Assembly: GCA_035501255.1 (NCBI GenBank)
Contig: DATJWM010000060.1
Location: 1-64,000 of the forward strand
Direction: 5' to 3'
DNA length: 64,000 nt
Source: JAFAZI01 sp035501255
GTDB lineage: Bacteria > Actinomycetota > Actinomycetes > JAFAQI01
Notes under the pieces: generated by a model
The model's input: the letters and a program-made list of their open reading frames with translations, nothing else
Told to the model about the DNA's origin: nothing
The model's database searches: none
Shown here: positions 16,914 through 25,529 of the stretch, piece after piece
How the letters are laid out: each line of letters opens with the position of its first letter
Numbering within the stretch: the first letter of the stretch is position 1
Program-made: the position numbers and the translations under genes

Positions 16914-17549
16914 ATGTACCTGGTTGTGACGACAGTGTTGATCTGCGATGACGTGCCTGCCGTACGCGATGGGTTGCGCCGATCCGTGGCCTCCCTGCCC
17001 GGCGTAGAGCGGGTCGACACGGCGTCCAGCGGCGAGGAGGTCCTCGCCCGCTGGCCGCACGAGCGTCCCGACCTCGTGCTGCTCGATGTGCAGATGCCCG
17101 GGATCGGCGGGGTCGAGACCACCCGCCGACTGGTGCGCGAGCATCCGGAGGCCACCATCTTGATGCTCACGGTGGCCTCGGACCGCGAGGCGGCCGCGAC
17201 CGCGATCGCAAGTGGCGCTCGCGGCTTCCTGCACAAGGACGTCGCGCGTGAGGAGCTGTCGGCCGCGCTGGCAACGGCGCTCACCGTGTCCGCGCTCGGC
17301 GATGCGGATCCGCGCAGCACCGCGGCGTCGATCCGCCCTTTCGACCCGGACGCGCCGGTGCTCACCGAGCGCGAACGCCAGGTGCTGGCCGGGATGTCGG
17401 CCGGCAAGAGCAACGCCCAGATCGGCCGTGACCTCTACCTGTCCGAGGACACCATCAAGACCCACGCGCGGCGGCTGTTTCGCAAGCTCGAGGTGAGTGA
17501 CCGCGCCCAGGCCGTCGCGGCCGGATTCCGGCACGGGTTCGTCAGCTAG
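16914..17549 (+). CDS. bldM: BldM-like orphan response regulator (NarL/FixJ type)
   Basis: The product (about 211 residues) has a receiver domain followed by a LuxR-type helix-turn-helix. Receiver residues are intact: the acidic pair in VLICDD, the phospho-acceptor Asp in LVLLDVQMPG, Thr in LMLTVAS and Lys in FLHKDV. The DNA-binding domain shows LTEREROVLAG-like sequence (LTERERQVLAGM) and SEDTIKTHARRLFRKL. No histidine kinase is adjacent. Sequence and position (upstream of a DUF5319 gene and guaB) match BldM of Streptomyces, which controls aerial development. The start is uncertain: ATG 16914 or GTG 16926. Whether it acts in development here is inference. Confidence 0.85.
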   Translation: MYLVVTTVLICDDVPAVRDGLRRSVASLPGVERVDTASSGEEVLARWPHERPDLVLLDVQMPGIGGVETTRRLVREHPEATILMLTVASDREAAATAIASGARGFLHKDVAREELSAALATALTVSALGDADPRSTAASIRPFDPDAPVLTERERQVLAGMSAGKSNAQIGRDLYLSEDTIKTHARRLFRKLEVSDRAQAVAAGFRHGFVS

Positions 17550-17555
17550 CCCCGA

Positions 17556-17930
17556 CTATTCCTCGTCGGCCGTGAGTACGCCGTCGACGAACCCGCGGGC
17601 GTAATCCCAGCTCACGTACTCGGTCGGATCCGGGCTGAACGCCGGCTCGTGGACGTGCGGAGCGCCCAGATCGAGCAGGCTGCGGAGGTTGGCCCGAAGA
17701 AGTTCCCAGGCGAAGAAGTGCGGCTCCTGGCAGTCCTCGCAGTCGACGACCAGACCCTTCACGCCGCGCCCTTCGAGCACGGCCTGGAACGCGTCGATGT
17801 CCTGGAGGTCCTCGATCAGGTCCAACCGCTCCGCGTCGGTGAGTGGCTCGTCCTCGTGGTCGGCCTCGCCGAACTCCGCGGCCGGGTCGGCCGGATCCCC
17901 GGCGAACGGGTCGGGCACGTCGTCAACCAC
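17556..17930 (-). CDS. DUF5319 family protein
   Basis: The 124-residue acidic product starts at GTG 17930. It contains DCEDCQEPHFFAWELLRANL, whose CxxC could bind metal, and ends with YVSWDYARGFVDGVL. The family is conserved in actinobacteria next to guaB and has no known function. It is convergent with bldM, only 6 bp apart, and divergent from guaB. Confidence 0.85.
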   Translation of the reverse strand: MVDDVPDPFAGDPADPAAEFGEADHEDEPLTDAERLDLIEDLQDIDAFQAVLEGRGVKGLVVDCEDCQEPHFFAWELLRANLRSLLDLGAPHVHEPAFSPDPTEYVSWDYARGFVDGVLTADEE

Positions 17931-18041
17931 CCCACCACGCTATAGCCAGACGGCGAACGCAGGTCGCCCGCGCTCCCTGTCCGGATGATGAACCGTTGCC
18001 CCGGTCGCCCCTCGCGACGAGCGGACTCGCGACGCAGGACC

Positions 18042-18047
18042 TAGAAT
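18042..18047 (+). promoter_or_regulatory. Candidate -10 box upstream of guaB
   Basis: TAGAAT lies 35 bp before ATG 18083 in the intergenic region divergent from the DUF5319 gene. No convincing -35 box is present at the expected distance. Confidence 0.35.
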
Positions 18048-18082
18048 GACGCTTTAGTCCGCACCTTCCGAAGTGGGTGGTC

Positions 18083-19573
18083 ATGGACCCGACGATGCCG
18101 GCGAAGTTCGCACCGCTGGGTTTGACGTTCGACGACGTACTGCTGCTGCCGGCGGCGTCCAACGTCGTCCCCAGCGAAGTCGACATCGCGACCAAGCTGT
18201 CCCGCAACGTCACGCTGAAGAGCCCGCTGCTGTCCAGCGCGATGGACACGGTGACCGAAGGCCGGATGGCGATCGCGATGGCCCGCCAGGGCGGCGTCGG
18301 CATCTTGCACCGCAACCTCTCGATCGAGGACCAGGCGATCCAGGCCGACATCGTCAAGCGTTCCGAGGCCGGGATGATCACCTCGCCGGTCACCTGCGGG
18401 CCCGACGACACGATCGAAGCTGCCGACGCCTTGATGGGCCGCTACCGGATCTCCGGCGTACCGGTGACCGACGACGGCGGCGTCCTGCTCGGGATCGTCA
18501 CCAACCGTGACATCCGCTTCGAGCGCGACGGGTCACGGCTCGTCCGTGAGGTCATGACCGCGATGCCGCTCGTGACCGCACCGGTCGGGGTCTCGCACGA
18601 TGACGCGCTGGAACTGCTCCAGCGCCACAAGATCGAGAAGCTGCCCATTGTCGACGCTGCGGGCCGGCTGCGCGGTTTGATCACGGTCAAGGACTTCGCC
18701 AAGAGCGAGGAATATCCGCAGGCCACGAAGGACGCCGCCGGACGCCTCGTCGTCGGGGCCGCGGTCGGCGTGGGCGAGGACGCCTACAAGCGGGCGATGG
18801 CCCTGATCGACGCTGGCGTTGACGTTCTCGTCGTCGACACCGCGCACGGGCATTCGGCCTCGGTGCTCGACATGGTCGCCCGCCTGAAAAAGTCGGTCAG
18901 CGTCGACGTGATTGGCGGCAACATCGCGACCGCCGCCGCCGCTCGTGCGTTGATCGAGGCGGGCGCTGACGCGCTCAAGGTGGGTGTCGGACCTGGATCG
19001 ATCTGTACGACGCGGGTGGTCGCCGGGGTCGGCGTCCCGCAGATCTCGGCGATCTATGAAGTCGCGCAGGTCGCGGACCCGGCCGGCGTACCGGTCATCG
19101 CCGACGGCGGGATGCAGTACTCCGGAGACATCGCGAAGGCGATTGCCGCGGGGGCTGACACGGTGATGCTCGGCTCGCTCCTGGCCGGTTGCGAGGAGTC
19201 GCCCGGCGAGTTGATGTTCGTCAACGGCAAGCAGTTCAAGTCCTACCGCGGCATGGGCTCGCTCGGTGCGATGCAGTCCCGCGGACAGGCTCGGTCCTAC
19301 TCCAAGGATCGCTACTTCCAGGACGACGTGCTCTCCGACGACAAGTTGGTGCCCGAAGGGGTCGAGGGTCAGGTGCCCTACCGCGGGCCGCTGGCGGCGG
19401 TGGCGCATCAGTTGCTCGGCGGCCTGCGGGCGGCGATGGGGTATGTCGGCGCGGCGACGATCGAGGATCTCAAGGCCGCCCAGCTCGTGCGGATTACCGC
19501 GGCCGGACTGAAGGAGAGCCACCCGCACGACGTGGCGATGACCACCGAAGCCCCGAACTACACCGCGCGATGA
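18083..19573 (+). CDS. guaB: Inosine-5'-monophosphate dehydrogenase
   Basis: GuaB oxidises IMP to XMP with NAD, the committed step to GMP. The 496-residue product has the catalytic loop GPGSICTTRVVAG with the active-site Cys, an N-terminal LTFDDVLLLPA and a flap region with SYRGMGSLGAM. Two CBS domains sit at about residues 100-220 (for example GRYRISGVPVTDDGG). ATG 18083 is preferred over GTG 18077 six bases upstream. guaB3 follows after about 30 bp, the usual actinobacterial pair. Confidence 0.97.
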   Translation: MDPTMPAKFAPLGLTFDDVLLLPAASNVVPSEVDIATKLSRNVTLKSPLLSSAMDTVTEGRMAIAMARQGGVGILHRNLSIEDQAIQADIVKRSEAGMITSPVTCGPDDTIEAADALMGRYRISGVPVTDDGGVLLGIVTNRDIRFERDGSRLVREVMTAMPLVTAPVGVSHDDALELLQRHKIEKLPIVDAAGRLRGLITVKDFAKSEEYPQATKDAAGRLVVGAAVGVGEDAYKRAMALIDAGVDVLVVDTAHGHSASVLDMVARLKKSVSVDVIGGNIATAAAARALIEAGADALKVGVGPGSICTTRVVAGVGVPQISAIYEVAQVADPAGVPVIADGGMQYSGDIAKAIAAGADTVMLGSLLAGCEESPGELMFVNGKQFKSYRGMGSLGAMQSRGQARSYSKDRYFQDDVLSDDKLVPEGVEGQVPYRGPLAAVAHQLLGGLRAAMGYVGAATIEDLKAAQLVRITAAGLKESHPHDVAMTTEAPNYTAR

Positions 19574-19607
19574 GCGCGCAGGGGCGCAGCGCGATGAGCG
19601 CGTCGTG

Positions 19608-20735
19608 ATGAGGGACAGCGTCGAGATCGGTCTCGGGCGATCTGCCCGGCGGGGTTACCGCCTGGCCGAGGTCGGAATCGTGCCGTCACGGCGTACCCGG
19701 GACATCGATGTGGTGTCGCTGACCTGGCAGATCGACGCGTACCGTTTCGACCTGCCGTTGGTCACAGTGCCCTCCGACGCGACGATGTCCCCGGCAACGG
19801 TGGGCGCGATCGGTGCCGCGGGTGGGCTTGGCGTGCTCGACGCCGAGGGGCTCTGGACCAGGTACGACGACCCCGAGCCGCTGCTGGCCGAGATCGCCGG
19901 TCTGGAGCCCGAGGAGGCGACCGCCGCGCTGCAGCGCATCTACGCCGAGCCGGTGCGCGAGGAGCTGATCACGCAGCGGATCAAGGAGATTCGGGACACC
20001 GGGGCGACCACCGCGGTGCGGGTCTCCCCGCAGCACACCTTGCAGCGCGCGCCCGCGATCCTCTCGGCCGGCGTCGACCTGCTGGTGATCCAGGGCACGC
20101 TCGTCTCGGCGGAACACGTCTCGGGGTCGGCGGCCCAGCCGCCCCTGAACCTCAAGACCTTCATCGCCGATCTCGACGTACCGGTGATCGTTGGCGGTTG
20201 CACCAACTACCAGACCGCACTTCACCTCATGCGCACGGGCGCTGCCGGGGTGATCGTGGGCACGGCCTCCGACGAGTGGTCGACGACCGGCGCCGTGCTC
20301 GGCATCGAGGTACCGATGGCGACCGCGATCATCGAGGCGGCGTCGGCCCGGCGGGACTACCTCGACGAGACCGGTGGCCGCTATGTCCACGTCATTGCCG
20401 CGGGGGAGATCGAGACGAGCGGCGATGTCGCCAAAGCGCTCGCGTGTGGTGCCGACGCGGTGATGTTGGGCGAACCGTTGTCGATGGCCGCCGAGGCGCC
20501 GGGGCGCGGGTCCTGGTGGCATGTCGCGGCCTCGCATCCGTCGTTGCCGCGCGGCCGGTACGCCCCGGTGTCGCAGCGCTGGCCGCTGGGGACGATGTCC
20601 GAGGTGCTCCTCGGCCCGTCGACGTCGGCCGAGGGCTACGTGAACCTCTTCGGAGGGGTGAAGCGGGCGATTGCCAAGGCCGGCTACAGCGACCTCAAAG
20701 AGTTCCAGCGCGTCGAACTCGTGGTGACCACCTAG
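19608..20735 (+). CDS. guaB3: GuaB3 family IMP dehydrogenase-related protein
   Basis: The 375-residue product is an IMPDH/GMPR-fold protein without CBS domains. Family blocks are VEIGLGRSARRGY, VPSRRTRDIDVVSLTWQ, AVRVSPQ, NLKTFIADLDVPVIVGG, RRDYLDETGGRYVHV and AKAGYSDLKEFQRV. The loop that holds the catalytic Cys in true IMPDH reads DEWSTTGAVLGI here, with Ser in place of Cys; as far as I recall, absence of this Cys is usual in actinobacterial GuaB3. A GMP reductase role has been proposed for some members; activity here is unproven. ATG 19608 is preferred to GTG 19605. Confidence 0.9.
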   Translation: MRDSVEIGLGRSARRGYRLAEVGIVPSRRTRDIDVVSLTWQIDAYRFDLPLVTVPSDATMSPATVGAIGAAGGLGVLDAEGLWTRYDDPEPLLAEIAGLEPEEATAALQRIYAEPVREELITQRIKEIRDTGATTAVRVSPQHTLQRAPAILSAGVDLLVIQGTLVSAEHVSGSAAQPPLNLKTFIADLDVPVIVGGCTNYQTALHLMRTGAAGVIVGTASDEWSTTGAVLGIEVPMATAIIEAASARRDYLDETGGRYVHVIAAGEIETSGDVAKALACGADAVMLGEPLSMAAEAPGRGSWWHVAASHPSLPRGRYAPVSQRWPLGTMSEVLLGPSTSAEGYVNLFGGVKRAIAKAGYSDLKEFQRVELVVTT

Positions 20736-20741
20736 CCCGAC

Positions 20742-20816
20742 CCGCTGCGCGCCGGTCCGCTGCGCGCCGGTCCGTTGCGCGCCGGTCCGCTGCGCGCCGG
20801 TCCGCTGCGCGCCGGT
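20742..20816. repeat. Five tandem 15-bp repeats after guaB3
   Basis: The unit CCGCTGCGCGCCGGT occurs five times without gaps, starting at 20742, 20757, 20772, 20787 and 20802; the third copy reads CCGTTG. A partial sixth (CCGCT) follows. It begins 7 bp after the guaB3 stop and ends 41 bp before the next gene. It is a simple tandem repeat likely to vary in copy number between strains. Confidence 0.9.
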
Positions 20817-20857
20817 CCGCTGGTCAGCGAGGCGCACGATCGGCGAGAATTGTGGAC

Positions 20858-21961
20858 ATGCGAGACCTTCTCGACAGCATGGACGCGTGGCGTCGCGACG
20901 GACGCCGGATCGCGCTCGCGCGGGTTGTCGAGGTGGCCGGGTCGGGGCCGCGTGACCCCGGGGCCGCGATGGCGGTCAACGACCTCGGTGAGGTCATCGG
21001 GTCGGTCTCGGGCGGGTGCGTTGAGGGCGCGGTCGTCGAGGCCGCGCAGGAGGTGATCGAGACCGGGACGCGCGGCTTGCGCTCCTTCGGCTACTCCGAC
21101 TCCGACGCGTTTGCCGTCGGCCTGACCTGTGGCGGCACCATCGGCATATACCTCGAGCCGCTCGACGAGGCGACCTACGACGAGCTCGCGGACGAGATCC
21201 GTGCGGTCCGCCCGGCCGCGCTCGCGACCGTCGTCGGTGGCGTCGGGCTCGGCCGGTCTGTCGTGGTCTGCCCGAACCGTGCGGTGCGCGGGAGCCTGGG
21301 CAACCCCGATCTCGATCGGGTGGTCACCCGCGACGCTCTTGGCGAACTGGCGTCCGCGTCGACCCGGATCCGCCGCTACGGATCGTGCGGAGAGGGTCTG
21401 CGCGAGGACGTCGCGGTGTTTATCGAGTCCTTCGCGCCGCCGCCCCGGATGGTGATCTTCGGTGCGATCGACTTCACCGCGGCACTGGTCAAGGTCGCGA
21501 AGCTCCTCGGTTACCGCGTGACGGTGTGCGACGCCCGGTCGGTGTTCGCTACCGCGGCGCGCTTCCCGCTCGCGGACGAGGTGATCGTCGACTGGCCGCA
21601 TCGGCTGCTCGAGTCGATCGGTACGACGCTGACGTCTCGCGACGCCATCTGCGTGCTGACTCACGACCTGAAGTTCGACGTACCCGCGATCGTCGCGGCG
21701 CTGGGCACCGAGGCCGGGTACATCGGGGCGATGGGGAGTCGGCGTACCCATCGGGAGCGGATCGAGCACCTGCGCGAGGCGGGGGTTGGCGACGCGGGTC
21801 TGGCGAGACTGCACTCGCCGATCGGGCTCGCGCTCGGTGGCCGGACGCCGGAGGAGACGGCGGTCGCGGTCTGCGCCGAGATCATCGCAACCCGCAACGG
21901 GCTCTCCGACGTGCGACCGCTGTCCGCGACCGAGGGGCCGATCCACCCGCCGCGTACCTGA
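20858..21961 (+). CDS. XdhC/CoxI family protein
   Basis: The 367-residue product has an N-terminal XdhC/CoxI domain with GPRDPGAAMAV and SVSGGCVEGAVV, and a C-terminal Rossmann-like domain with ICVLTHDLKFDVPAI, YIGAMGSRRT and GLALGGRTPEE. XdhC proteins protect and insert the molybdenum cofactor into xanthine dehydrogenase or CO dehydrogenase type enzymes. No molybdoenzyme subunits lie in this window, so its partner must be elsewhere. The start is ATG 20858. Confidence 0.88.
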   Translation: MRDLLDSMDAWRRDGRRIALARVVEVAGSGPRDPGAAMAVNDLGEVIGSVSGGCVEGAVVEAAQEVIETGTRGLRSFGYSDSDAFAVGLTCGGTIGIYLEPLDEATYDELADEIRAVRPAALATVVGGVGLGRSVVVCPNRAVRGSLGNPDLDRVVTRDALGELASASTRIRRYGSCGEGLREDVAVFIESFAPPPRMVIFGAIDFTAALVKVAKLLGYRVTVCDARSVFATAARFPLADEVIVDWPHRLLESIGTTLTSRDAICVLTHDLKFDVPAIVAALGTEAGYIGAMGSRRTHRERIEHLREAGVGDAGLARLHSPIGLALGGRTPEETAVAVCAEIIATRNGLSDVRPLSATEGPIHPPRT

Positions 21962-21988
21962 CGTACGCCGTCGCCTGCGCCCGCGCCC

Positions 21989-22086
21989 CGGCGTTTCAGA
22001 GCACAACCGACCCCCGCCGTCGGCGTGTCACGCTGTTCGCGCGGCGTGTCGCGGGCGCGCGCTGCCGGATGTGCTCTGAAACGCCG
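21989..22086. repeat. 98-bp element with 16-bp terminal inverted repeats, copy 1
   Basis: The element starts CGGCGTTTCAGAGCAC (21989-22004) and ends with its exact reverse complement GTGCTCTGAAACGCCG (22071-22086). The interior holds two GGCGTGTC words. It lies between the xdhC stop and the AbiEi/DUF559 gene. A second copy of identical length and the same orientation, about 90% identical by eye, lies at 23047-23144 on the other side of that gene. No transposase is encoded inside. Confidence 0.9.
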
Positions 22087-22174
22087 AATTCCACAGTCAC
22101 CGGAATCGGGCGTGGTCGTCCACACCGGCCACTCGAGGTGGGCGCGGACGGCGGTCGGCGGGTGCCATTCGTGC

Positions 22175-23041
22175 ATGCAGATGGATCCACGCGCGTTCGA
22201 GGGTGAGCTGTTCACCCGTCAGGAGGCGATTGCGGCCGGGATTCGTGGGCAACGCCTCACCGAGCTCGTGCGCGCCGGCGCGATCGCGCGGGTGGCTCGC
22301 GGCGTCTACCGCCCCGGTGTCCTCGCGCCCGTCGACCCGGTCGCGATCTGCCGGTCGTGGAAGGTCGCCCTCAGCCATGTGTCGGCGGCTGCCTGGCTCG
22401 GCGCGGATCTGCCGTTCGCGCCGGACCAGATGCACGTGAGCGCTGAGCGTTCGCGCGGGCGGCCCGCCGAGGCGGCTCCTGGCATTCGTCTGCACCGGGT
22501 TGCTTCGGCTGAGGTCGTCAAGGTGGGGGGAGTGTGGGTGACCTCGCCTGCTCAGACTCTCCTCGATGTCGCGCGTTCCCTCCCGTTACGGGAGGCCGTC
22601 GCGATCGGTGACAGCTTGGTCCGGATCGGACGGCTGACGTACGACGAAGCCGTCTCGGCCGCCGCTCGGCTACCTGCGGGCCGGGGTCGTCGGGTCGCGA
22701 TCGCGGTCGCCGAGTTGCTCGACGGACGTGCCGAGTCTGTGTTCGAGTCGATGACTCGCGTCGAGGTCGTGGTGGCCGGCTTGTCCCCCTTTCCGCAGTT
22801 CGATATCTACGACGGAGACCGCTGGATCGCACGCGTCGACTTCGCCTGGGTGAGAGAGCGGCTTGTGCTCGAGTGCGACGGATACGAGTTCCACGCCGAT
22901 CGCGCCGCATTTCACGCGGATCGCCGACGTTGGAACGCGCTCGTTCGGGCCGGGTGGACAGTGCTGATCGTGACCTGGCGGGACATCGTCGAAGACCCGC
23001 AGTACGTCGTTGAGCTCGTGAGCCGGGTCATCGCCGCGTAG
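22175..23041 (+). CDS. AbiEi antitoxin-like / DUF559 protein
   Basis: The 288-residue product (ATG 22175; ATG 22181 also possible) has an N-terminal winged-helix-like region resembling AbiEi antitoxins (LFTRQEAIAAGIRGQRLTELVRAG-type start, RGVYRPG). The C-terminal domain resembles DUF559, a Vsr/PD-(D/E)XK-type nuclease fold, with VDFAW, LVLECDGYEFH and RRWNALVRAGWTVLIVTWRDI. The acidic residues in DFAW and LECDG are candidates for metal binding. Such genes are frequent and scattered in actinobacteria; biological role is unknown. No AbiEii toxin gene is adjacent. It is bracketed by two 98-bp repeats in the same orientation, suggesting acquisition as a unit. Confidence 0.8.
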   Translation: MQMDPRAFEGELFTRQEAIAAGIRGQRLTELVRAGAIARVARGVYRPGVLAPVDPVAICRSWKVALSHVSAAAWLGADLPFAPDQMHVSAERSRGRPAEAAPGIRLHRVASAEVVKVGGVWVTSPAQTLLDVARSLPLREAVAIGDSLVRIGRLTYDEAVSAAARLPAGRGRRVAIAVAELLDGRAESVFESMTRVEVVVAGLSPFPQFDIYDGDRWIARVDFAWVRERLVLECDGYEFHADRAAFHADRRRWNALVRAGWTVLIVTWRDIVEDPQYVVELVSRVIAA

Positions 23042-23046
23042 TTGCC

Positions 23047-23144
23047 CGGCGTTTCAGAGCACAACCAACCCCCGCCGTCGGCGTGTCGCGCCCCTAGCGC
23101 GGCGTGTCGCGGCCGCGCGTGGCCGGATGTGCTCTGAAACGCCG
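23047..23144. repeat. 98-bp element with 16-bp terminal inverted repeats, copy 2
   Basis: The termini are CGGCGTTTCAGAGCAC and GTGCTCTGAAACGCCG, as in copy 1, and the length is the same. About nine positions differ between the copies. It begins 6 bp after the stop of the AbiEi/DUF559 gene and ends 26 bp before guaA. Confidence 0.9.
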
Positions 23145-23170
23145 GACGAGGGCGGCACTAGAGTTGGGTG

Positions 23171-24748
23171 ATGGCGGGTGCGGACGGATTCGACACGGTT
23201 CTCGTCGTCGACTTCGGCGCGCAGTATGCGCAGCTCATCGCCCGCCGCGTTCGGGAGTGCCGGGTCTACTCCGAGATCGTGCCGTCGTCGATGCCGGTCG
23301 CTGACCTGCTCGCCAAACACCCGAAGGCGATCATCCTCTCCGGCGGCCCATCCTCGGTGTACGCCGAGGGAGCGCCGCAGGTCGATCCGGCCCTGTTCGA
23401 GGCCGGCGTCCCGGTGTTTGGCATCTGCTACGGCTTCCAGGCGATGGCCCAAGCCCTGGGCGGAACGGTCGAGCGCACCGGAATCTCCGAGTTCGGCCCG
23501 ACGACGCTGACGGTCACTGGCGACGGCGGGGTCCTGCTCGCCGGGCTCCCTTGCACGCAGCAGGTGTGGATGTCGCACGGCGATGCGGTGGTCAAGCCCC
23601 CGGCCGGATTCACGACAACCTCCACCACCGAGACCACCGTGGTTGCCTCCTTCGAGGACCCGCGCCGCTGCCTCGCCGGCGTCCAGTTCCACCCCGAGGT
23701 CCTGCACACCGCGCACGGCCAGCAGGTGCTCGAACACTTCCTGTACGACGTCGCCGGGGCCCGGCCGACGTGGACGATGGTCAACATCGTGGAGGAGCAG
23801 GTCGACCGGGTCCGGGCCCAGGTCGGGGGGAAGCGGGCGATCTGCGGGTTGTCGGGCGGCGTGGACTCGGCGGTTGCGGCCGCACTCGTGCAGCGCGCGA
23901 TCGGCGACCGTCTCACCTGCGTGTTCGTCGACCACGGGTTGCTGCGCAAGGGTGAGGCCGACCAGGTGGAGCGCGACTTCGTCGCCTCGACCGGCGTACG
24001 GCTGAAGGTCGTCGACGCCGCCGACCGGTTCCTCGCCGCCCTCGCGGGCGAAAGCGACCCCGAAACCAAGCGCAAGATCATCGGCCGCGAATTCATCCGG
24101 GTGTTCGAGCAGGCCGCTCGCGAGGTCGTCGCCGAGTCCGAGGCGTCGGGTGAGACGGTCGAGTTCCTCGTCCAGGGCACGCTCTACCCCGACGTCGTCG
24201 AGTCCGGCGGCGGCGAAGGGGCGGCAAACATCAAGAGCCACCACAACGTGGGCGGCCTCCCTGACGACCTCCAGTTCGGCCTCGTGGAGCCGCTTCGGAC
24301 CCTGTTCAAGGACGAGGTACGCCGGGTCGGCGAGCAGTTGGGCCTGCCGCCGGAGATCGTCTGGCGCCAGCCGTTCCCGGGGCCGGGCCTCGGGATCCGC
24401 ATCATCGGCGAAGTCACCCGCGAGCGTCTCGACGTGCTGCGCGAGGCCGACGCGATCGCCCGCGAGGAGCTCACCGCTGCTGGTCTTGACCGCGAGATCT
24501 GGCAGTGCCCGGTCGTCCTGCTCGCCGACGTTCGATCGGTCGGCGTACAAGGTGACGGGCGCACCTACGGTCACCCGGTGGTACTCCGTCCGGTGTCGAG
24601 CGAGGACGCGATGACCGCCGACTGGACTCGGCTTCCCTACGACGTCCTTGCCCGGATCTCGACCCGGATCACCAACGAGGTGCGCGAGGTCAACCGGGTC
24701 ACTCTCGACGTGACGAGCAAGCCTCCCGGCACGATCGAGTGGGAGTAG
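23171..24748 (+). CDS. guaA: GMP synthase (glutamine-hydrolysing)
   Basis: GuaA converts XMP to GMP using glutamine and ATP. The 525-residue product has a class I glutamine amidotransferase domain with VLVVDFGAQYAQLI, the nucleophile Cys in GICYGFQAM and His in VQFHPEV. The ATP pyrophosphatase domain shows the P-loop GLSGGVDSAVAAAL, and the dimerisation domain ends with VTSKPPGTIEWE. ATG 23171 is preferred to the adjacent GTG 23168. Copy 2 of the 98-bp element lies just upstream. Confidence 0.97.
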   Translation: MAGADGFDTVLVVDFGAQYAQLIARRVRECRVYSEIVPSSMPVADLLAKHPKAIILSGGPSSVYAEGAPQVDPALFEAGVPVFGICYGFQAMAQALGGTVERTGISEFGPTTLTVTGDGGVLLAGLPCTQQVWMSHGDAVVKPPAGFTTTSTTETTVVASFEDPRRCLAGVQFHPEVLHTAHGQQVLEHFLYDVAGARPTWTMVNIVEEQVDRVRAQVGGKRAICGLSGGVDSAVAAALVQRAIGDRLTCVFVDHGLLRKGEADQVERDFVASTGVRLKVVDAADRFLAALAGESDPETKRKIIGREFIRVFEQAAREVVAESEASGETVEFLVQGTLYPDVVESGGGEGAANIKSHHNVGGLPDDLQFGLVEPLRTLFKDEVRRVGEQLGLPPEIVWRQPFPGPGLGIRIIGEVTRERLDVLREADAIAREELTAAGLDREIWQCPVVLLADVRSVGVQGDGRTYGHPVVLRPVSSEDAMTADWTRLPYDVLARISTRITNEVREVNRVTLDVTSKPPGTIEWE

Positions 24749-24788
24749 TGGCGCGACGCCCCACGCCGGGCGAATCGCGCGACCGCGG

Positions 24789-25496
24789 TCAGATCACGCG
24801 CGTGTAGGTCAGGTCGGTAACCCTCCGACCCTCGGCGAGAGCCCGGCGCTCGAAGCGGGTGATCGGACGGCCGGCGTACCGGTCGCTGACACCTCCCGAC
24901 AGCATCGGTACGCCGTCGAGGGCTTGCCGCATCTGCTCGGCGTAGTCTGCCCAGTCCGTCGCGAGCCGCCACACGCCGCCGGATGCGAGCCTGGACGCGG
25001 CGAGGCCGGCGAACCTCGGGTCTACCAGCCGGCGCTTGCGGTGGCGGGCCTTGGGCCACGGGTCCGGGAAGAACGTCCACAGCTCGGCGAGGCTGCCCGG
25101 ATCGAGGGTGTGCTCGAACGCCCACGCCGCGTCGAGGGTTGACAGCCGGACGTTCGTCGCGCCGAGGGCGGCGAGGGCGGCGAGGCAGTCGGCGACGCCT
25201 GGTTGCCACACCTCGAGTCCGATGAGGTTGCATTCCCCTCGCTCGATTGCGGCCGCGGCAAGCGCTTGTCCGTCGCCGATGCCGATCTCGACGACGAGCG
25301 GACCGGGACGAGCGAAGGCGTGTGGGAATCGGAAGTCTCCGGCGTACTGAACCTCGGGGGCGATCACCCAGTCCCGGGCGTGTTCAGTCCAAGCGCTGCG
25401 CTGTCGGGCGGAGAGTCGGGACCCGCGCCGGGCGTAGCTGCGGACCCCCCAGGACTCGCCGTCCGGTCGCGCTGGGGCCGCACCGATGGAGTGCAC
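24789..25496 (-). CDS. trmB: tRNA (guanine-N7-)-methyltransferase
   Basis: TrmB methylates G46 of tRNA with S-adenosylmethionine. The 235-residue product shows the SAM-binding block VVEIGIGDGQALAAAA, the acidic LIGLEVWQPG strand, and the family signature FFPDPWPKARHRKRRLV. It starts at GTG 25496 and lies 33 bp behind the RNB gene on the same strand. It is convergent with guaA. Confidence 0.94.
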   Translation of the reverse strand: MHSIGAAPARPDGESWGVRSYARRGSRLSARQRSAWTEHARDWVIAPEVQYAGDFRFPHAFARPGPLVVEIGIGDGQALAAAAIERGECNLIGLEVWQPGVADCLAALAALGATNVRLSTLDAAWAFEHTLDPGSLAELWTFFPDPWPKARHRKRRLVDPRFAGLAASRLASGGVWRLATDWADYAEQMRQALDGVPMLSGGVSDRYAGRPITRFERRALAEGRRVTDLTYTRVI

Positions 25497-25529
25497 CTGG
25501 TTCCTTCCGAGGCTCTGGCGAGGAGTCTG

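Noticed and set aside
20260..20320. Loss of the catalytic Cys in the GuaB3 protein (Ser in DEWSTTG)
   Set aside because: As far as I recall, actinobacterial GuaB3 proteins generally lack this Cys, so it is a family trait and not damage.
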